The notes under the pieces: model-generated
Told to the model about the DNA's origin: nothing
Databases searched by the model: none
Seen by the model: only the letters and a program-made list of their open reading frames with translations
Shown here: positions 8,444 through 16,961 of the stretch, in pieces
Layout of the letters: every line of letters begins with the position of its first letter
How positions within the stretch are numbered: position 1 is the stretch's first letter
Assembly (NCBI GenBank): GCA_009692115.1
Contig: SHZU01000004.1
Span: 1-64,000 of the forward strand
DNA: 64,000 bases
Direction: 5' to 3'
Origin: Gemmatimonadota bacterium
GTDB taxonomy: Bacteria; Gemmatimonadota; Gemmatimonadetes; Gemmatimonadales; GWC2-71-9
Position numbers and translations under genes: made by a program

Positions 8444-9324
8444 CGGAGGCCGGTCAACTGTTCGCTGACGCTCTTGAGTTTGGCCCGCGCCTCGGCGTCA
8501 TAGGCTTGTTGGTGCGCTTGACCCGGCGTCAGGCCGATAAAGAACTGTCCGGTACGGAGGTTCGGGGCCAGCACCAACTGAAGCACGGCCTTGGCCCCTT
8601 CGTCGATCGTGGATCGGGGCGGGTAGCCGGCTTTGGCGACCATCCCGGTCGGCATCAGGGTGGCCGGATGGAGCGCATTGACCGTCACCCCTTTTCCCTT
8701 GAGTTCCTCGGCCAAGTCGATCGTGTACATCACTTGGGCCAGCTTGCTCTGGCCGTAGGCCCGCATCGGGCTGAAGCTCTTGGCGATCATCACGTCATCG
8801 AAGTCGACCGGGCTCGCCGAGAGCGAGGAGACGTTGATGACGCGGGAGGGCGCGCTCGCCAGGAGGCGAGGCAGCAGCAACCGAGTGAGGAGGAACCCGG
8901 AGAGATAGTTCACCTGGAACCGGATTTCATACCCTTCGCCCGTGAGCTCGCGATCCACCGGTACGGTCCCGATGCCGGCATTGTTGACGAGCACGTCCAA
9001 CCGGCTGTAGTCCCGAAGGATGGTCTCGGCGAATTGCCGGATCTGGGCTGGCGAGGCGAAGTCCGCCGCATAGAACCGGGCGCTGCCCTGGCCGGCCTGC
9101 TCGATTTCCCGGAGCACTTCGGCCCCTCGGGCCGAATCACGGCCGTGGAGGATGACATGGGCGCCGCCGGCCGCGAGCCGGATCGCTACCTCACGGCCGA
9201 GTCCGTTGGTCGCGCCGGTCACGAGCATGATAGGCTGGCCGGGCCGGGGCCGGGCCGGGGTTTGGGCGTGGGCGATCGATCCGACCAGACTCGCGGCGGC
9301 GATCAACCAAAGTCTTGGCGTCAT
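8440..9324 (-). CDS. Short-chain dehydrogenase/reductase with a predicted signal peptide
   Basis: A 294-residue classical SDR: TGATNGLG cofactor motif, NNAGIG, active-site YGQSK, with a C-terminal extension typical of retinol dehydrogenase/WW-oxidoreductase-like members. The start at 9324 overlaps the stop of the upstream M14 gene (ATGA at 9321-9324). From that start the protein begins MTPRLWLIAAASLVGSIAHA, a convincing Sec signal peptide with an AHA cleavage site, ahead of the Rossmann fold. Export of an NAD(P)-dependent SDR is unusual, because free cofactor is scarce outside the cytoplasm; the hydrophobic stretch could instead be a membrane anchor. It forms an operon with the following dehydrogenase. 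Confidence 0.85.
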   Translation of the reverse strand: MTPRLWLIAAASLVGSIAHAQTPARPRPGQPIMLVTGATNGLGREVAIRLAAGGAHVILHGRDSARGAEVLREIEQAGQGSARFYAADFASPAQIRQFAETILRDYSRLDVLVNNAGIGTVPVDRELTGEGYEIRFQVNYLSGFLLTRLLLPRLLASAPSRVINVSSLSASPVDFDDVMIAKSFSPMRAYGQSKLAQVMYTIDLAEELKGKGVTVNALHPATLMPTGMVAKAGYPPRSTIDEGAKAVLQLVLAPNLRTGQFFIGLTPGQAHQQAYDAEARAKLKSVSEQLTGLR

Positions 9325-12200
9325 TCCGGCTTCCTCACGATGTCGTTCCAATTGAGCAGCGAGTTGAAGATCATGCTGAATTCCCCATGGTTCTGCCACC
9401 GGTAAATCGGATTGTTCGAGAACAGGATCACTCGTCCGAACCCATGGTAGGCCCGTGGAATGTCGACCGCAAACGGCCGCTGCTTCAGTGAGTCGGCCCC
9501 GACCATGAGGCCAGACAGCACCGAGGCGTTCCCGCCCACGTACCGCGCCAACACATTGTCCTCATCGGCCACGCCGACCCGGAACGGCTGGCCGCCGACG
9601 TACTTGATCGGGATCGTCTTGCCGGCGTAGCCGTAGAACACCGGATGCTCGGGCCGGACGATCTCGCCTTGGACCAACGGCCGCTGGGCTCGGAGGCCGT
9701 TCACATTGGCTTTTTCGACCGTACCGGCCCAGCCGAATTCGATCGGCAACCGGGCGGCGTCCCCCACCGCGATCAGCGTCCCTCCGGCCTCGAGGAAACT
9801 CCCGAAAGCATCGACGCCCTTTTGCCGAAAACCACCGGTAATGTCGGCGCTCTCGCCGTACATGCCGAGGAATTGGTATTTGTCGCTCTTCTGATAGGAT
9901 ACGACTCGCTCGCCGGGGGGCTGGAGCACGGTTTGCCGGCTGAGATTTTGCTCGGCGGTCAAGATCACGTCGTACCGGGCCCGGAGGTTCCCCGGTTCGA
10001 CCTGTTCCTTGTAGATCAGGTCGAACGGAATCCCAAACTTGTCGAACGTGAGGCGGTACCAGCCCAGGTTCTGGGTGTTGGTCCACTGCGAATAGATCGC
10101 GATCCGGGGCAACTCGGCGTCGTGCATCGGCACGGCTGGGAGCGAGTCGAGGGCGGCCCCGGTGAGTCCGAATTCCTCGGTCGCCGCGCGCACGGCCGGG
10201 GCCGCCGTCATGTCGCCGATGACGAACGAGCCGGCCGGAAACTCGGTGCCCCCGCTCTTGAAGCTCTTCTCGGCGATCTTCATCGGAATCTGCTTCAGCC
10301 GGTACCGGAAGCTGATCATGTTGTTGGAGCCGAGATGGGCAACGGCCATCCCGGCGGTGCCTTTCCCGGTCGTCGTGCCCTTCGGCGTGGTGACCGTGAC
10401 TGGCGTGACCGGGACTTTGAGAATCGACGAATCGGCGACTTCGACCACGTCGACATTCATGGCGAGCCCCATGGTCCAGCCACTGTCGTCGTAGGTGTTG
10501 AGCCGGGCGTCCGGATAGAGCTGTTTCTCGAGCAGGTTTTTGGCCAGCCGGCCGTATGGCTGATCGCGCTTGATGACGTACGACCCCGCGGGATAGGTGA
10601 CGGTGTCGATCTTGAACGCTTGTTTGGCCTGCCCGATCTCGATCCGTTGAATCCGGAGGATGTTGACGAGCTCGGCCGCCCTCGTCATGTCCCGTTGGAC
10701 CGGAATGACGTATCCGTACGGGGCCTTCGTCTTACCCTCCTCGATCGAGTTTCGGGTCTTGACGTAGAAGTTCTCGAGTACGGTGGCGGGGAACATCGAC
10801 GCGAGCTGGAGTGCCGAGAGCACGCCGGTCTGCATGTAGTTGGCGTTGGCCCGCCGGGTGAACTTGGCGGAGTCCTCGATTCCGATCGGGATGCCGCGAT
10901 ACCACTCCCGAGCCTGGGCTCCGCCGACCCCGTTCGGCGCCAGGCCGCCCGACGGGGGAATCGGGGCCGCCGGCTGGGGCTTCTTCGTCGAATCGGCTTT
11001 AGCCTTGGTCGAGTCCTTCTTGGCCGGGGTGGTGGCGGCAGTATCGAGATCCCGCCCCGACTGGGTCTCATACATCTTCATGAGCCCGTTGTGATTGTAC
11101 GCCACCGATCCCAGGTACCCCGGCGACCACCCGTCCATAAACGCATGGGTGTAGACCCCCGGCATCCCGTACTTCGTCATCTGGGCCAATTCCCAATTGG
11201 CAAACCACGGGAGTTCGGCAAAGAGCAGCGGATCGAGATTGGGGTTCTGGGGCGCGGCGCCGCTGTAGGTGTAGAGCAGCGGCAGCGTCTCGTGGAGGTC
11301 GTGCATGATCGGCGGGTAGGCCGTGAAGTACCAATCCGCGATGGCCCGCATCTGGACCAATACCAGGTTGATGTCCCGGTTGTTGTCGTGATAGGCGTAG
11401 CGGCCCCAATACGGCACGCTGGGCACCAGGCGGCTTGGCGCCGGGGTGGTCGAGGCGGCCGCGGCCGCGCGGGCGGCGCTATCGAGAGGCGGCAACGGCT
11501 TCGAAAGCCCGTTCTCCAAGTTCCGGAAGAACCAGTCGACGTTCCGGTCCCGGCCGTCGGCGTCGGCCACCGGGGTGATGGAGACGTAGAGGTTGTTCCG
11601 GATTTGGGCAATGACCGGCGAGGTTTCCGTGGTCAGCCGGTAGACCAGCTCCATCAGCATTTCCGAGGGCCCGGTTTCGCCGCTGTGGAGCCCGCCCATG
11701 AAGTGGTAGTGGGGCTTGGTGGTCCGGATCAGGTCGGCGATGTCGGCCTCGCTCCGGCCCCGTGGATCAGCGATTTTGGCCAGGTTCTGCCGGTTGGCCG
11801 CCATCGCGGCCATGTTGGCGTCGGACGACACCCACACCACGACCAACTCCCGGCCTTCGTCGGAACGGCCGATCGTTTCGACCCTGACCCGCGGCGTCGC
11901 AGCGGCGAGGGCCCGGTAGTACCGGAGCTGGTCGGCGTAGTAGGTGAGTTGTTTCGGGGCTCCGACATGGTAACCGAGGATGTCCTTCGGTGTCGGAATC
12001 CCGGCTACCAAGGGCAAGTGATCGACCAAGGGGCTCCCGAGCTTGAGGTTCGGCAGCCACTCCCGGTAGCTCTTGGTGAAAGACGGGTCCTGTTTCTGGC
12101 TGGGATCACGGGTTTCCGTGGTGACCTGCTGCCCGGCCGCGGAACCAGCCGCGATGAATCCGGTGCTCAACACGAAGAGCACGACCGATCTGAGGTGCAT
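9321..12200 (-). CDS. M14-family zinc carboxypeptidase, secreted
   Basis: A 959-residue exported enzyme: signal peptide about residues 1-23 (FIAAGSAAGQQ cleavage region), then a carboxypeptidase A-like domain with the Zn motif GGLHSGETGPSEM (His about 172, Glu about 175) and the later IMHDLHE histidine. A long C-terminal region (about 600-959) follows that resembles a ThuA/glutamine-amidotransferase-like fold, as in many large bacterial M14 proteins. It releases C-terminal residues from peptides outside the cytoplasm. The start at 12200 was chosen because the signal peptide begins there; the upstream in-frame extension is arginine-rich and unlikely. First gene of a three-gene coupled operon. 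Confidence 0.88.
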   Translation of the reverse strand: MHLRSVVLFVLSTGFIAAGSAAGQQVTTETRDPSQKQDPSFTKSYREWLPNLKLGSPLVDHLPLVAGIPTPKDILGYHVGAPKQLTYYADQLRYYRALAAATPRVRVETIGRSDEGRELVVVWVSSDANMAAMAANRQNLAKIADPRGRSEADIADLIRTTKPHYHFMGGLHSGETGPSEMLMELVYRLTTETSPVIAQIRNNLYVSITPVADADGRDRNVDWFFRNLENGLSKPLPPLDSAARAAAAASTTPAPSRLVPSVPYWGRYAYHDNNRDINLVLVQMRAIADWYFTAYPPIMHDLHETLPLLYTYSGAAPQNPNLDPLLFAELPWFANWELAQMTKYGMPGVYTHAFMDGWSPGYLGSVAYNHNGLMKMYETQSGRDLDTAATTPAKKDSTKAKADSTKKPQPAAPIPPSGGLAPNGVGGAQAREWYRGIPIGIEDSAKFTRRANANYMQTGVLSALQLASMFPATVLENFYVKTRNSIEEGKTKAPYGYVIPVQRDMTRAAELVNILRIQRIEIGQAKQAFKIDTVTYPAGSYVIKRDQPYGRLAKNLLEKQLYPDARLNTYDDSGWTMGLAMNVDVVEVADSSILKVPVTPVTVTTPKGTTTGKGTAGMAVAHLGSNNMISFRYRLKQIPMKIAEKSFKSGGTEFPAGSFVIGDMTAAPAVRAATEEFGLTGAALDSLPAVPMHDAELPRIAIYSQWTNTQNLGWYRLTFDKFGIPFDLIYKEQVEPGNLRARYDVILTAEQNLSRQTVLQPPGERVVSYQKSDKYQFLGMYGESADITGGFRQKGVDAFGSFLEAGGTLIAVGDAARLPIEFGWAGTVEKANVNGLRAQRPLVQGEIVRPEHPVFYGYAGKTIPIKYVGGQPFRVGVADEDNVLARYVGGNASVLSGLMVGADSLKQRPFAVDIPRAYHGFGRVILFSNNPIYRWQNHGEFSMIFNSLLNWNDIVRKPE

Positions 12201-12538
12201 TGCTTGAATCCTTGAGAATAGTCGAACGGAAGACCGGAATATACGTCCGATCCGAGTCGGGGGCCGGGGCAGGGAGCCCGCTGGATCTCGACCCGGACGG
12301 AGGTCCCGACCCGACCCTGACCTCATCGGATCGTTGCTCGACGCGTCGATGATCCTGATCGCGGCCTGGCTGTGGCTTGGAGCGATTATGGGTACCAGGC
12401 GCGACGTCCTGCCCCTCCTCCTCGGGCGGCCGGATGAGCGCTTCCACCTGAGAGCGGACCGAAGCTCTTTGTGCCAGGTGGCGTCAGTGTGTTGGGTCGG
12501 CTGGTGGAACAGCGGTCGGCTCGCTCCCGGGTAACAAG
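12201..12538. other. 338-bp intergenic stretch without a supported gene
   Basis: Contains the promoter region of the M14 gene: TATTCT on the minus strand, about 14 nt before its ATG. The plus strand has a short hydrophobic frame (about 12334-12534, reading LIAAWLWLGAIMG and then LLLGRPDERF) that could be the relic of a small membrane protein, but it has no recognisable end and no SD. I see no RNA gene or repeat. Confidence 0.4.
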
Positions 12539-12938
12539 ATGATGACCAAGAAGACCGATTTCGCTATCTCAACTAGGGTTGTGGAGCGCAAGCTTCTCCT
12601 CCTCCGAGGCGAGCGAGTCTTTGCTCGATCGTGATCTTGCGGCGCTCTACCAAGTGAAGCCGATCGCGCTTCGCCAGGCGGTAACCCGAAACAAGAGCAG
12701 GTTTCCCCCTGACTTTCATTTCCAGCTCGCCAACGGGGAGGCCAAGGTTCTGCTATCACAACCTGTGATACCTTCTCAGCCGAGTCTCGGCGGGCACCTC
12801 CCGTACGTCGAAATCATGCGGACTTTGGTCCGGTCGCAGGAGATGCTCTCGGCCAACACCGATCGAGCCAGGAAGCTGACCCAACTCGAGGCCAAATACG
12901 ACGCCCAGTTCAAAGTGGTTTTCGACGCGATCCGCTAG
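12539..12938 (+). pseudogene. ORF6N-domain protein remnant (phage-associated DNA-binding family)
   Basis: Starts MMTKKTDFAISTRVVERKLL and LLRGERV, the usual N-terminus of ORF6N/KilA-N-type proteins. A single extra T near 12621-12624 then shifts the frame, after which LLDRDLAALYQVKPIALRQA and RFPPDFHFQL follow correctly. About 25 residues are missing between LGGHLPY and EIMRTLVRSQEML (the conserved AFTEQGVAMLSSVL block). The C-terminal coiled coil ending QLEAKYDAQFKVVFDAIR is normal. Frameshift plus internal deletion means no functional protein. Such genes are common in prophages and as stand-alone chromosomal genes; no other phage genes are adjacent. Confidence 0.75.
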
Positions 12939-13116
12939 CTGAGGGCTCCACTACCACCGGAGCCACTGCGCAGGGAGATTGGCTTCGAGGCGGACTAGGT
13001 GCCCCTCGGCGGAGGCGGCACCAGACCAAGTAAGAGCGGTGCACTGAGCAGCCGCGTCGCGGCCTGACAACTTCACTCACGAACGCGAGGGCATTAGAAT
13101 CGGTGTGAAGCCGATC
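12939..13116. other. Intergenic stretch before the esterase gene
   Basis: No gene is visible. It contains the short palindrome GCCGCGTCGCGGC (near 13052) and a TAGAAT hexamer (13095-13100), neither clearly tied to a function. Confidence 0.3.
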
Positions 13117-13122
13117 TATCCT
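13117..13122 (+). promoter_or_regulatory. -10 element giving a leaderless esterase mRNA
   Basis: TATCCT ends exactly 6 nt before the ATG at 13129, so transcription should begin at that ATG. This argues for 13129 over GTG 13105 or ATG 13144 as the start. Confidence 0.5.
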
Positions 13123-13128
13123 TTCTCC

Positions 13129-14343
13129 ATGGTGTCACCCCCTATGCGTATCCCCGCGGCGCTCCTTCTGATCGGGTTACTGCCAAGCCTTGCCCAATCG
13201 CAACATCGTTTTGCCGAAGCCGTCACTATCGGCAAGGTCGACTCGGTGTGGTCCGCCACGTTGAAAGAGAACCGGCCCTATCTCGTCTATACGCCTCCGT
13301 CCTATGACGATACGACCAACACGCCGCAGAAGTACCCGGTGCTCTACATCCTCGACGGCGACGCGCACTTTCACTCGGTCACCGGCCTGCTCCAGATCCT
13401 CGGCAGCGGCGTCAACGGCACCTTCGTGTTGCCGCCGATGATCGTCGTGGCGATCCCGAACACCAATCGGACCCGGGACATGACGCCGACCCACGTCGAG
13501 ACCGGCTTCGATGGCAAGCCCCAGCCGTTTCTGAAGACCAGCGGGGGGATGGCGAACTTCCTGTCCTTCATCACGACCGAGCTGATCCCCAAGATCGGGT
13601 CCGGGTACCGGACCTCGGGTTACCGGGTGTTCGTCGGCCATTCGCTCGGCGGGATTACGACGATCAATGCCCTCTACACCGTGCCCGACGCCTTCAACGC
13701 CTACGTGGCCATCGATCCGAGCCTGTGGTGGGACAAGCAGACGTTGCTCTGGAAGGCGAAGAGCTATTTCAGCACGGCCAAGCTCAACGGCAAAGCCCTC
13801 TACGTCGCCCAGGCCAATACCATCAATCCCGATGACACCACCGGTAACATGCACTTCGGGTCGATCGTCCAGTTCAACGGCGTCCTCGAGACGTACAACA
13901 AGACCGGGCTCCGATATGGGTACAAGTATTACGGGAATGACAGTCATGGATCGGTGCCGATGATCGCCGAGTATGATGCGCTCCGATTCATCTTCGACGG
14001 ATACAATGTCGACTTGGGCCGGGTGCTGGCCACGCCGAGCCTCTTGACCGAGCACTTCCGGGCCGTTTCCGCCAAGTTGGGCGCCACGTTCACCCCGTCG
14101 GAAGGGATGATCGCCCAGCTGGGCCAGTTCGCCATGACCCAAGACACCGCCAAAGCCATCGAACTCTATCAGATCGGCCTCGGCCTCTACCCCGACAGCT
14201 ACCGGATGTATGATCGGCTGGGCAACGCCTGGATGGCCAAAGGCGATCAGAAGAAGGCCCGGGAGTTTTTCGAGCAATCGCTCGCGAAGAACCCGAACAA
14301 CCAGAGCGTCAAGGACAAGCTCAAGACGATGACGCCCGAATGA
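13129..14343 (+). CDS. Secreted esterase (Fes/IroE-type alpha/beta hydrolase) with C-terminal TPR repeat
   Basis: A 404-residue exported protein: signal peptide [18 protein letters not shown] ending near LAQSQ, then a putative-esterase domain like siderophore esterase IroE or esterase D. Landmarks are [13 protein letters not shown], the nucleophile elbow GHSLGG (Ser about 170) and the late NDSHGSVP histidine. Residues about 325-400 form one or two tetratricopeptide repeats ([34 protein letters not shown]). The start at 13129 is supported by a leaderless-type promoter; 13105 and 13144 are alternatives. Its stop overlaps the pyrC start (ATGA at 14340-14343), an odd pairing of an exported esterase with a pyrimidine-biosynthesis enzyme. 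Confidence 0.85.
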   Translation: MVSPPMRIPAALLLIGLLPSLAQSQHRFAEAVTIGKVDSVWSATLKENRPYLVYTPPSYDDTTNTPQKYPVLYILDGDAHFHSVTGLLQILGSGVNGTFVLPPMIVVAIPNTNRTRDMTPTHVETGFDGKPQPFLKTSGGMANFLSFITTELIPKIGSGYRTSGYRVFVGHSLGGITTINALYTVPDAFNAYVAIDPSLWWDKQTLLWKAKSYFSTAKLNGKALYVAQANTINPDDTTGNMHFGSIVQFNGVLETYNKTGLRYGYKYYGNDSHGSVPMIAEYDALRFIFDGYNVDLGRVLATPSLLTEHFRAVSAKLGATFTPSEGMIAQLGQFAMTQDTAKAIELYQIGLGLYPDSYRMYDRLGNAWMAKGDQKKAREFFEQSLAKNPNNQSVKDKLKTMTPE

Positions 14344-15371
14344 GGCTCGTCATCCGCCGGCCCGACGACTGGCACGTTCATCTCCGGGACGGGCCGATGC
14401 TCGCGGAGGTGCTCGACTACACCGCGCGCCAGTTTGCCAGGGCCATCGTGATGCCCAATCTCGATCCGCCGGTGACCACCATGGCGGAGGCCGTGGCCTA
14501 CCGGCTGCGGATCCAAAGCCAGGTCCGGGCGGGGCGGAGCTTCGCGCCGCTGATGACGGCGTATCTGACCGACAGCACCGACGCGGGGGACCTCGCCGCC
14601 GGCTTCGAGCAGGGGGTGTTCACGGCCGCCAAGTTGTACCCAGCCCACGCGACGACGAATTCGGCCAAGGGCGTGACCGAGGTCGGCCGGATCCACGGTG
14701 TGTTGGAGACGATGCAACGGATCGGGATGCCGCTTCTCGTCCACGGCGAAGTGACTAACCCCGATGTCGATATCTTCGATCGCGAGGCGGTCTTCGTCGA
14801 ACGGATTCTGGCACCGGTGGTCCACGACTTTCCCGGGCTCAAGGTGGTCTGCGAGCACATCACGACCGAAGAAGCCGCCGGGTTCGTGCTGGGGTCGTCG
14901 GCTGCGGTCGCGGCCACGATCACGCCGCATCATCTCCAGTGCAATCGGAACGCCATGTTCCAGGGCGGGATTCGTCCCCATCTCTATTGCTTGCCGGTGC
15001 TCAAACGCGAGAAGCACCGACTCGCGCTCCGAAAGGCTGCGACCTCGGGCAGCCCGAAGTTTTTTCTCGGGACCGATTCCGCGCCGCACGCGGTGGGCGC
15101 CAAGGAGTCGGCCTGCGGGTGCGCCGGGGTGTTCAACGCGCCGGTGGCGCTTGAGGCCTACGCCACCGTCTTCGAGGAGGAGAACGCCCTCGACCGGTTC
15201 GAGGCCTTTGCTTCCGAGCACGGAGCCAGGTTTTACGGCTTGCCGCTGAACGAAGGCCGCGTTACCCTGACTCGAGCGCCAAGTCTGGTGCCCGAGCGGA
15301 TCCAGTCGAATACCACCACGATCATCCCCTATCACGCCGGTACGACGCTGGCGTGGCGGTTCGAGGGATGA
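14340..15371 (+). CDS. pyrC: Dihydroorotase, class II (PyrC type)
   Basis: Catalyses the reversible cyclisation of carbamoyl-aspartate to dihydroorotate in de novo pyrimidine synthesis. The 343-residue length fits the E. coli-type enzyme. Metal-site residues are visible: WHVHLRDG (His about 12 and 14), the carboxylated lysine in TAAKLYPA (about 98), LVHGEVT (His about 135), CEHITT, and the active-site aspartate in GTDSAPH. The flexible substrate loop region near CGCAGVFN is also conserved. The gene is translationally coupled to the upstream esterase and not clustered with other pyr genes. Confidence 0.95.
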   Translation: MRLVIRRPDDWHVHLRDGPMLAEVLDYTARQFARAIVMPNLDPPVTTMAEAVAYRLRIQSQVRAGRSFAPLMTAYLTDSTDAGDLAAGFEQGVFTAAKLYPAHATTNSAKGVTEVGRIHGVLETMQRIGMPLLVHGEVTNPDVDIFDREAVFVERILAPVVHDFPGLKVVCEHITTEEAAGFVLGSSAAVAATITPHHLQCNRNAMFQGGIRPHLYCLPVLKREKHRLALRKAATSGSPKFFLGTDSAPHAVGAKESACGCAGVFNAPVALEAYATVFEEENALDRFEAFASEHGARFYGLPLNEGRVTLTRAPSLVPERIQSNTTTIIPYHAGTTLAWRFEG

Positions 15372-15435
15372 CCGTTCACCTCACCGGCGTCCGCTGTGGA
15401 GTAAGTAGCCGACCAACCCCCGCCCCGAGGCTGCC

Positions 15436-15731
15436 ATGCCCGATGCCGAAAAGCTGATTGACCTCTACGAGGGGAGAGCCTTCGTCGTGGGCGCCGGTGG
15501 GATGATCGGCGCGGTGCTCGGGCCCGCCCCGACCCAATGACGAGGCGGCCGTGAAAGAGGCGGTCAGAATCCTCTATGCGGTCTATTCCGAGGGCCGAGA
15601 CCCGCAGAAGTACCGATCGCTCCTGACGGAGGACTACCTTCTGCTCGAGAATGGCCGTTCTCCGGCGCGTTGGCGGCGGGTGGCGGGTGGCGCTGCTGCA
15701 CTCGACCGTGGTGGTGAAAGCTGGAGGGTGA
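15436..15731 (+). pseudogene. Remnant of an NTF2-like/DUF4440 (SnoaL-like) protein
   Basis: A frame opening at ATG 15436 ends ...GPAPTQ at a TGA (15538-15540). Removing one T there lets it continue DEAAVKEAVRILYAVYSEGR and LLTEDYLLLENG, the N-terminal half of a DUF4440/SnoaL-like domain. The middle of the domain is then missing. A third frame supplies the typical last strand GWRVALLHSTVVVK before a TGA at 15729-15731. So one insertion and one internal deletion have destroyed a roughly 140-residue protein. Such domains act as small ketosteroid-isomerase-like enzymes or ligand-binding proteins. The first 15 codons (MPDAEKLIDLYEGRA) may come from a different gene. Confidence 0.6.
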
Positions 15732-15753
15732 CTTTTCCAGCCTGGAGGGCTCG

Positions 15754-16203
15754 ATGAGGGTTCTGGGGGGTGCGTTGCTCATTGGCGTGGCACTGTTCCT
15801 GGCGATCGGGTTCGCCGTGTCCGACGCGACCCGGAGTCTGGGCACGACCATCGCGACGCTCCTGATTGTGGTCGGGATTCCAGCTGGGGCGGGGTTGGCC
15901 CTCATTCAGAGCCACTACCGGACCCGACGGCTGCTGACGGCCGATCGCGCGGAGTTGCGGCTCCAGACCTGGGAATCTGAACTGGTGAGGCTCGCGACCG
16001 AGCGGGGCGGGAAGCTCACTGTCGTGGAGGCGGTTGCCGCCACCGGGCTCCGCGCCCCGCAAGTCGACGAGGCGTTTCGCTCGCTGACGCTGCAAGGCGT
16101 GGCCGACATCGATGTGACCGACTCCGGGATGCTGGTCTACCGGTTCCCGGACGTCCAACTGCTGGAGGAAAAAGGTGGCAGCAAACCGATCCTCGATTCC
16201 TGA
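15754..16203 (+). CDS. Small membrane protein with cytoplasmic winged-helix-like domain
   Basis: 149 residues. Two hydrophobic helices (about 5-23 and 31-52) form a hairpin, followed by a soluble domain (about 65-135) reading RLATERGGKLTVVEAVAATG and LRAPQVDEAFRSLTLQGVAD. This has the helix-turn-helix rhythm of a small winged-helix domain of the 'PCI/regulatory' sort. The family is not recognised. GGAGGG lies just before the start. The 3' end overlaps the next gene, a zinc-ribbon protein, by 29 bp, so the two are probably co-translated and may act together. Confidence 0.7.
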   Translation: MRVLGGALLIGVALFLAIGFAVSDATRSLGTTIATLLIVVGIPAGAGLALIQSHYRTRRLLTADRAELRLQTWESELVRLATERGGKLTVVEAVAATGLRAPQVDEAFRSLTLQGVADIDVTDSGMLVYRFPDVQLLEEKGGSKPILDS

Positions 16204-16861
16204 GCCGGAAACCCGCCGGCTCTGCCCCGTATGTCCGGGATTGCCGATGCGGAAGGTCGAAGTCGGCACCGGCGCCGGCCGGACGATGCTCGACGAATGC
16301 GGGCGGTGCGGCGGGATCTGGTTCGATGCTGGCGAGGTCGACCGCCTGCGCCACCTTGGCGCCCGGGCCATTGAGCGGCACGTCACGCTCACACAAGAGG
16401 CCTATCGCAAGCGGTGCGGCAGCTGCGACGCGTCCTACCTCCGGAACGCCGACCGCTGTCCCGCCTGCAAGGCGCCGAATCTGCTCCGCTGCCCAGGCTG
16501 TACCGAGTTGCTGGAGCCGGCGCGGGTTGGTGAGACGAAGCTTGACGCGTGCCGGAGCTGCCGCGGGGTGTGGTTCGACAGTGTCGAGCTCAAGGAAATC
16601 TGGAACACCGCCCTGGTGCAGCATCGGGGGATGAGGCCGACGACGACGGCCGATGTGGCCGCGAACTCGATGGACACGTTTCTCCTGGCCAGTTTGCTGA
16701 TGCCCGGCCCGTCGATGGGCGGTGGGGGGCTCACGGACCTGGCCGGCGGCGCGGCGGCGGTCGGTGCCGAGGCCGGCTCCGGCGTGCTCGAGTCCGCCGG
16801 CGATATGGCGGGCTCGGTGTTCGACGCGATCGCGAACCTGATCGCGGGCATCTTCGAGTAG
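16175..16861 (+). CDS. Double zinc-ribbon (zf-TFIIB type) protein
   Basis: 228 residues with two TFIIB-like zinc ribbons: CPVC...CGRCGGIWFDAGEVD (about 18-55) and CPGCTELL...CRSCRGVWFDSVEL (about 108-145). Between them lies an extra CxxC pair set (CGSCDASYLRNADRCPAC). The C-terminus (about 165-228) is glycine/alanine rich with a hydrophobic end that could touch the membrane. These proteins are widespread and their function is not established; metal-dependent protein or nucleic-acid binding is assumed. The start is GTG at 16175, preceded by GGAGGAAAAAG, inside the end of the upstream membrane-protein gene. Confidence 0.8.
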   Translation: MAANRSSIPEPETRRLCPVCPGLPMRKVEVGTGAGRTMLDECGRCGGIWFDAGEVDRLRHLGARAIERHVTLTQEAYRKRCGSCDASYLRNADRCPACKAPNLLRCPGCTELLEPARVGETKLDACRSCRGVWFDSVELKEIWNTALVQHRGMRPTTTADVAANSMDTFLLASLLMPGPSMGGGGLTDLAGGAAAVGAEAGSGVLESAGDMAGSVFDAIANLIAGIFE

Positions 16862-16961
16862 CCATTCCCTCGAGGTCAAGGGTTTGGTAGCCGGCGAATG
16901 GCCCCCTCGGAAAACAATCGCCGAGCCCGGTATGACCAACTGACCACCGAACGACTGACGA

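Noticed and set aside
9645-12215. An 856-codon open frame antisense to the M14 gene, and similar long frames elsewhere (for example 26695-29145)
   Set aside because: Long antisense frames are expected in high-GC coding DNA. The translations are low-complexity Arg/Gly/Pro/Asp-rich with no family motifs.
12539-12938. A prophage or phage remnant around the ORF6N pseudogene
   Set aside because: Only one phage-type gene is present, with ordinary chromosomal genes on both sides and no integrase or att repeats.
13048-13070. GCCGCGTCGCGGC palindrome as a terminator or attachment site
   Set aside because: The stem is short with a single-base loop and no T-run, and no gene ends nearby except a pseudogene 110 bp away.
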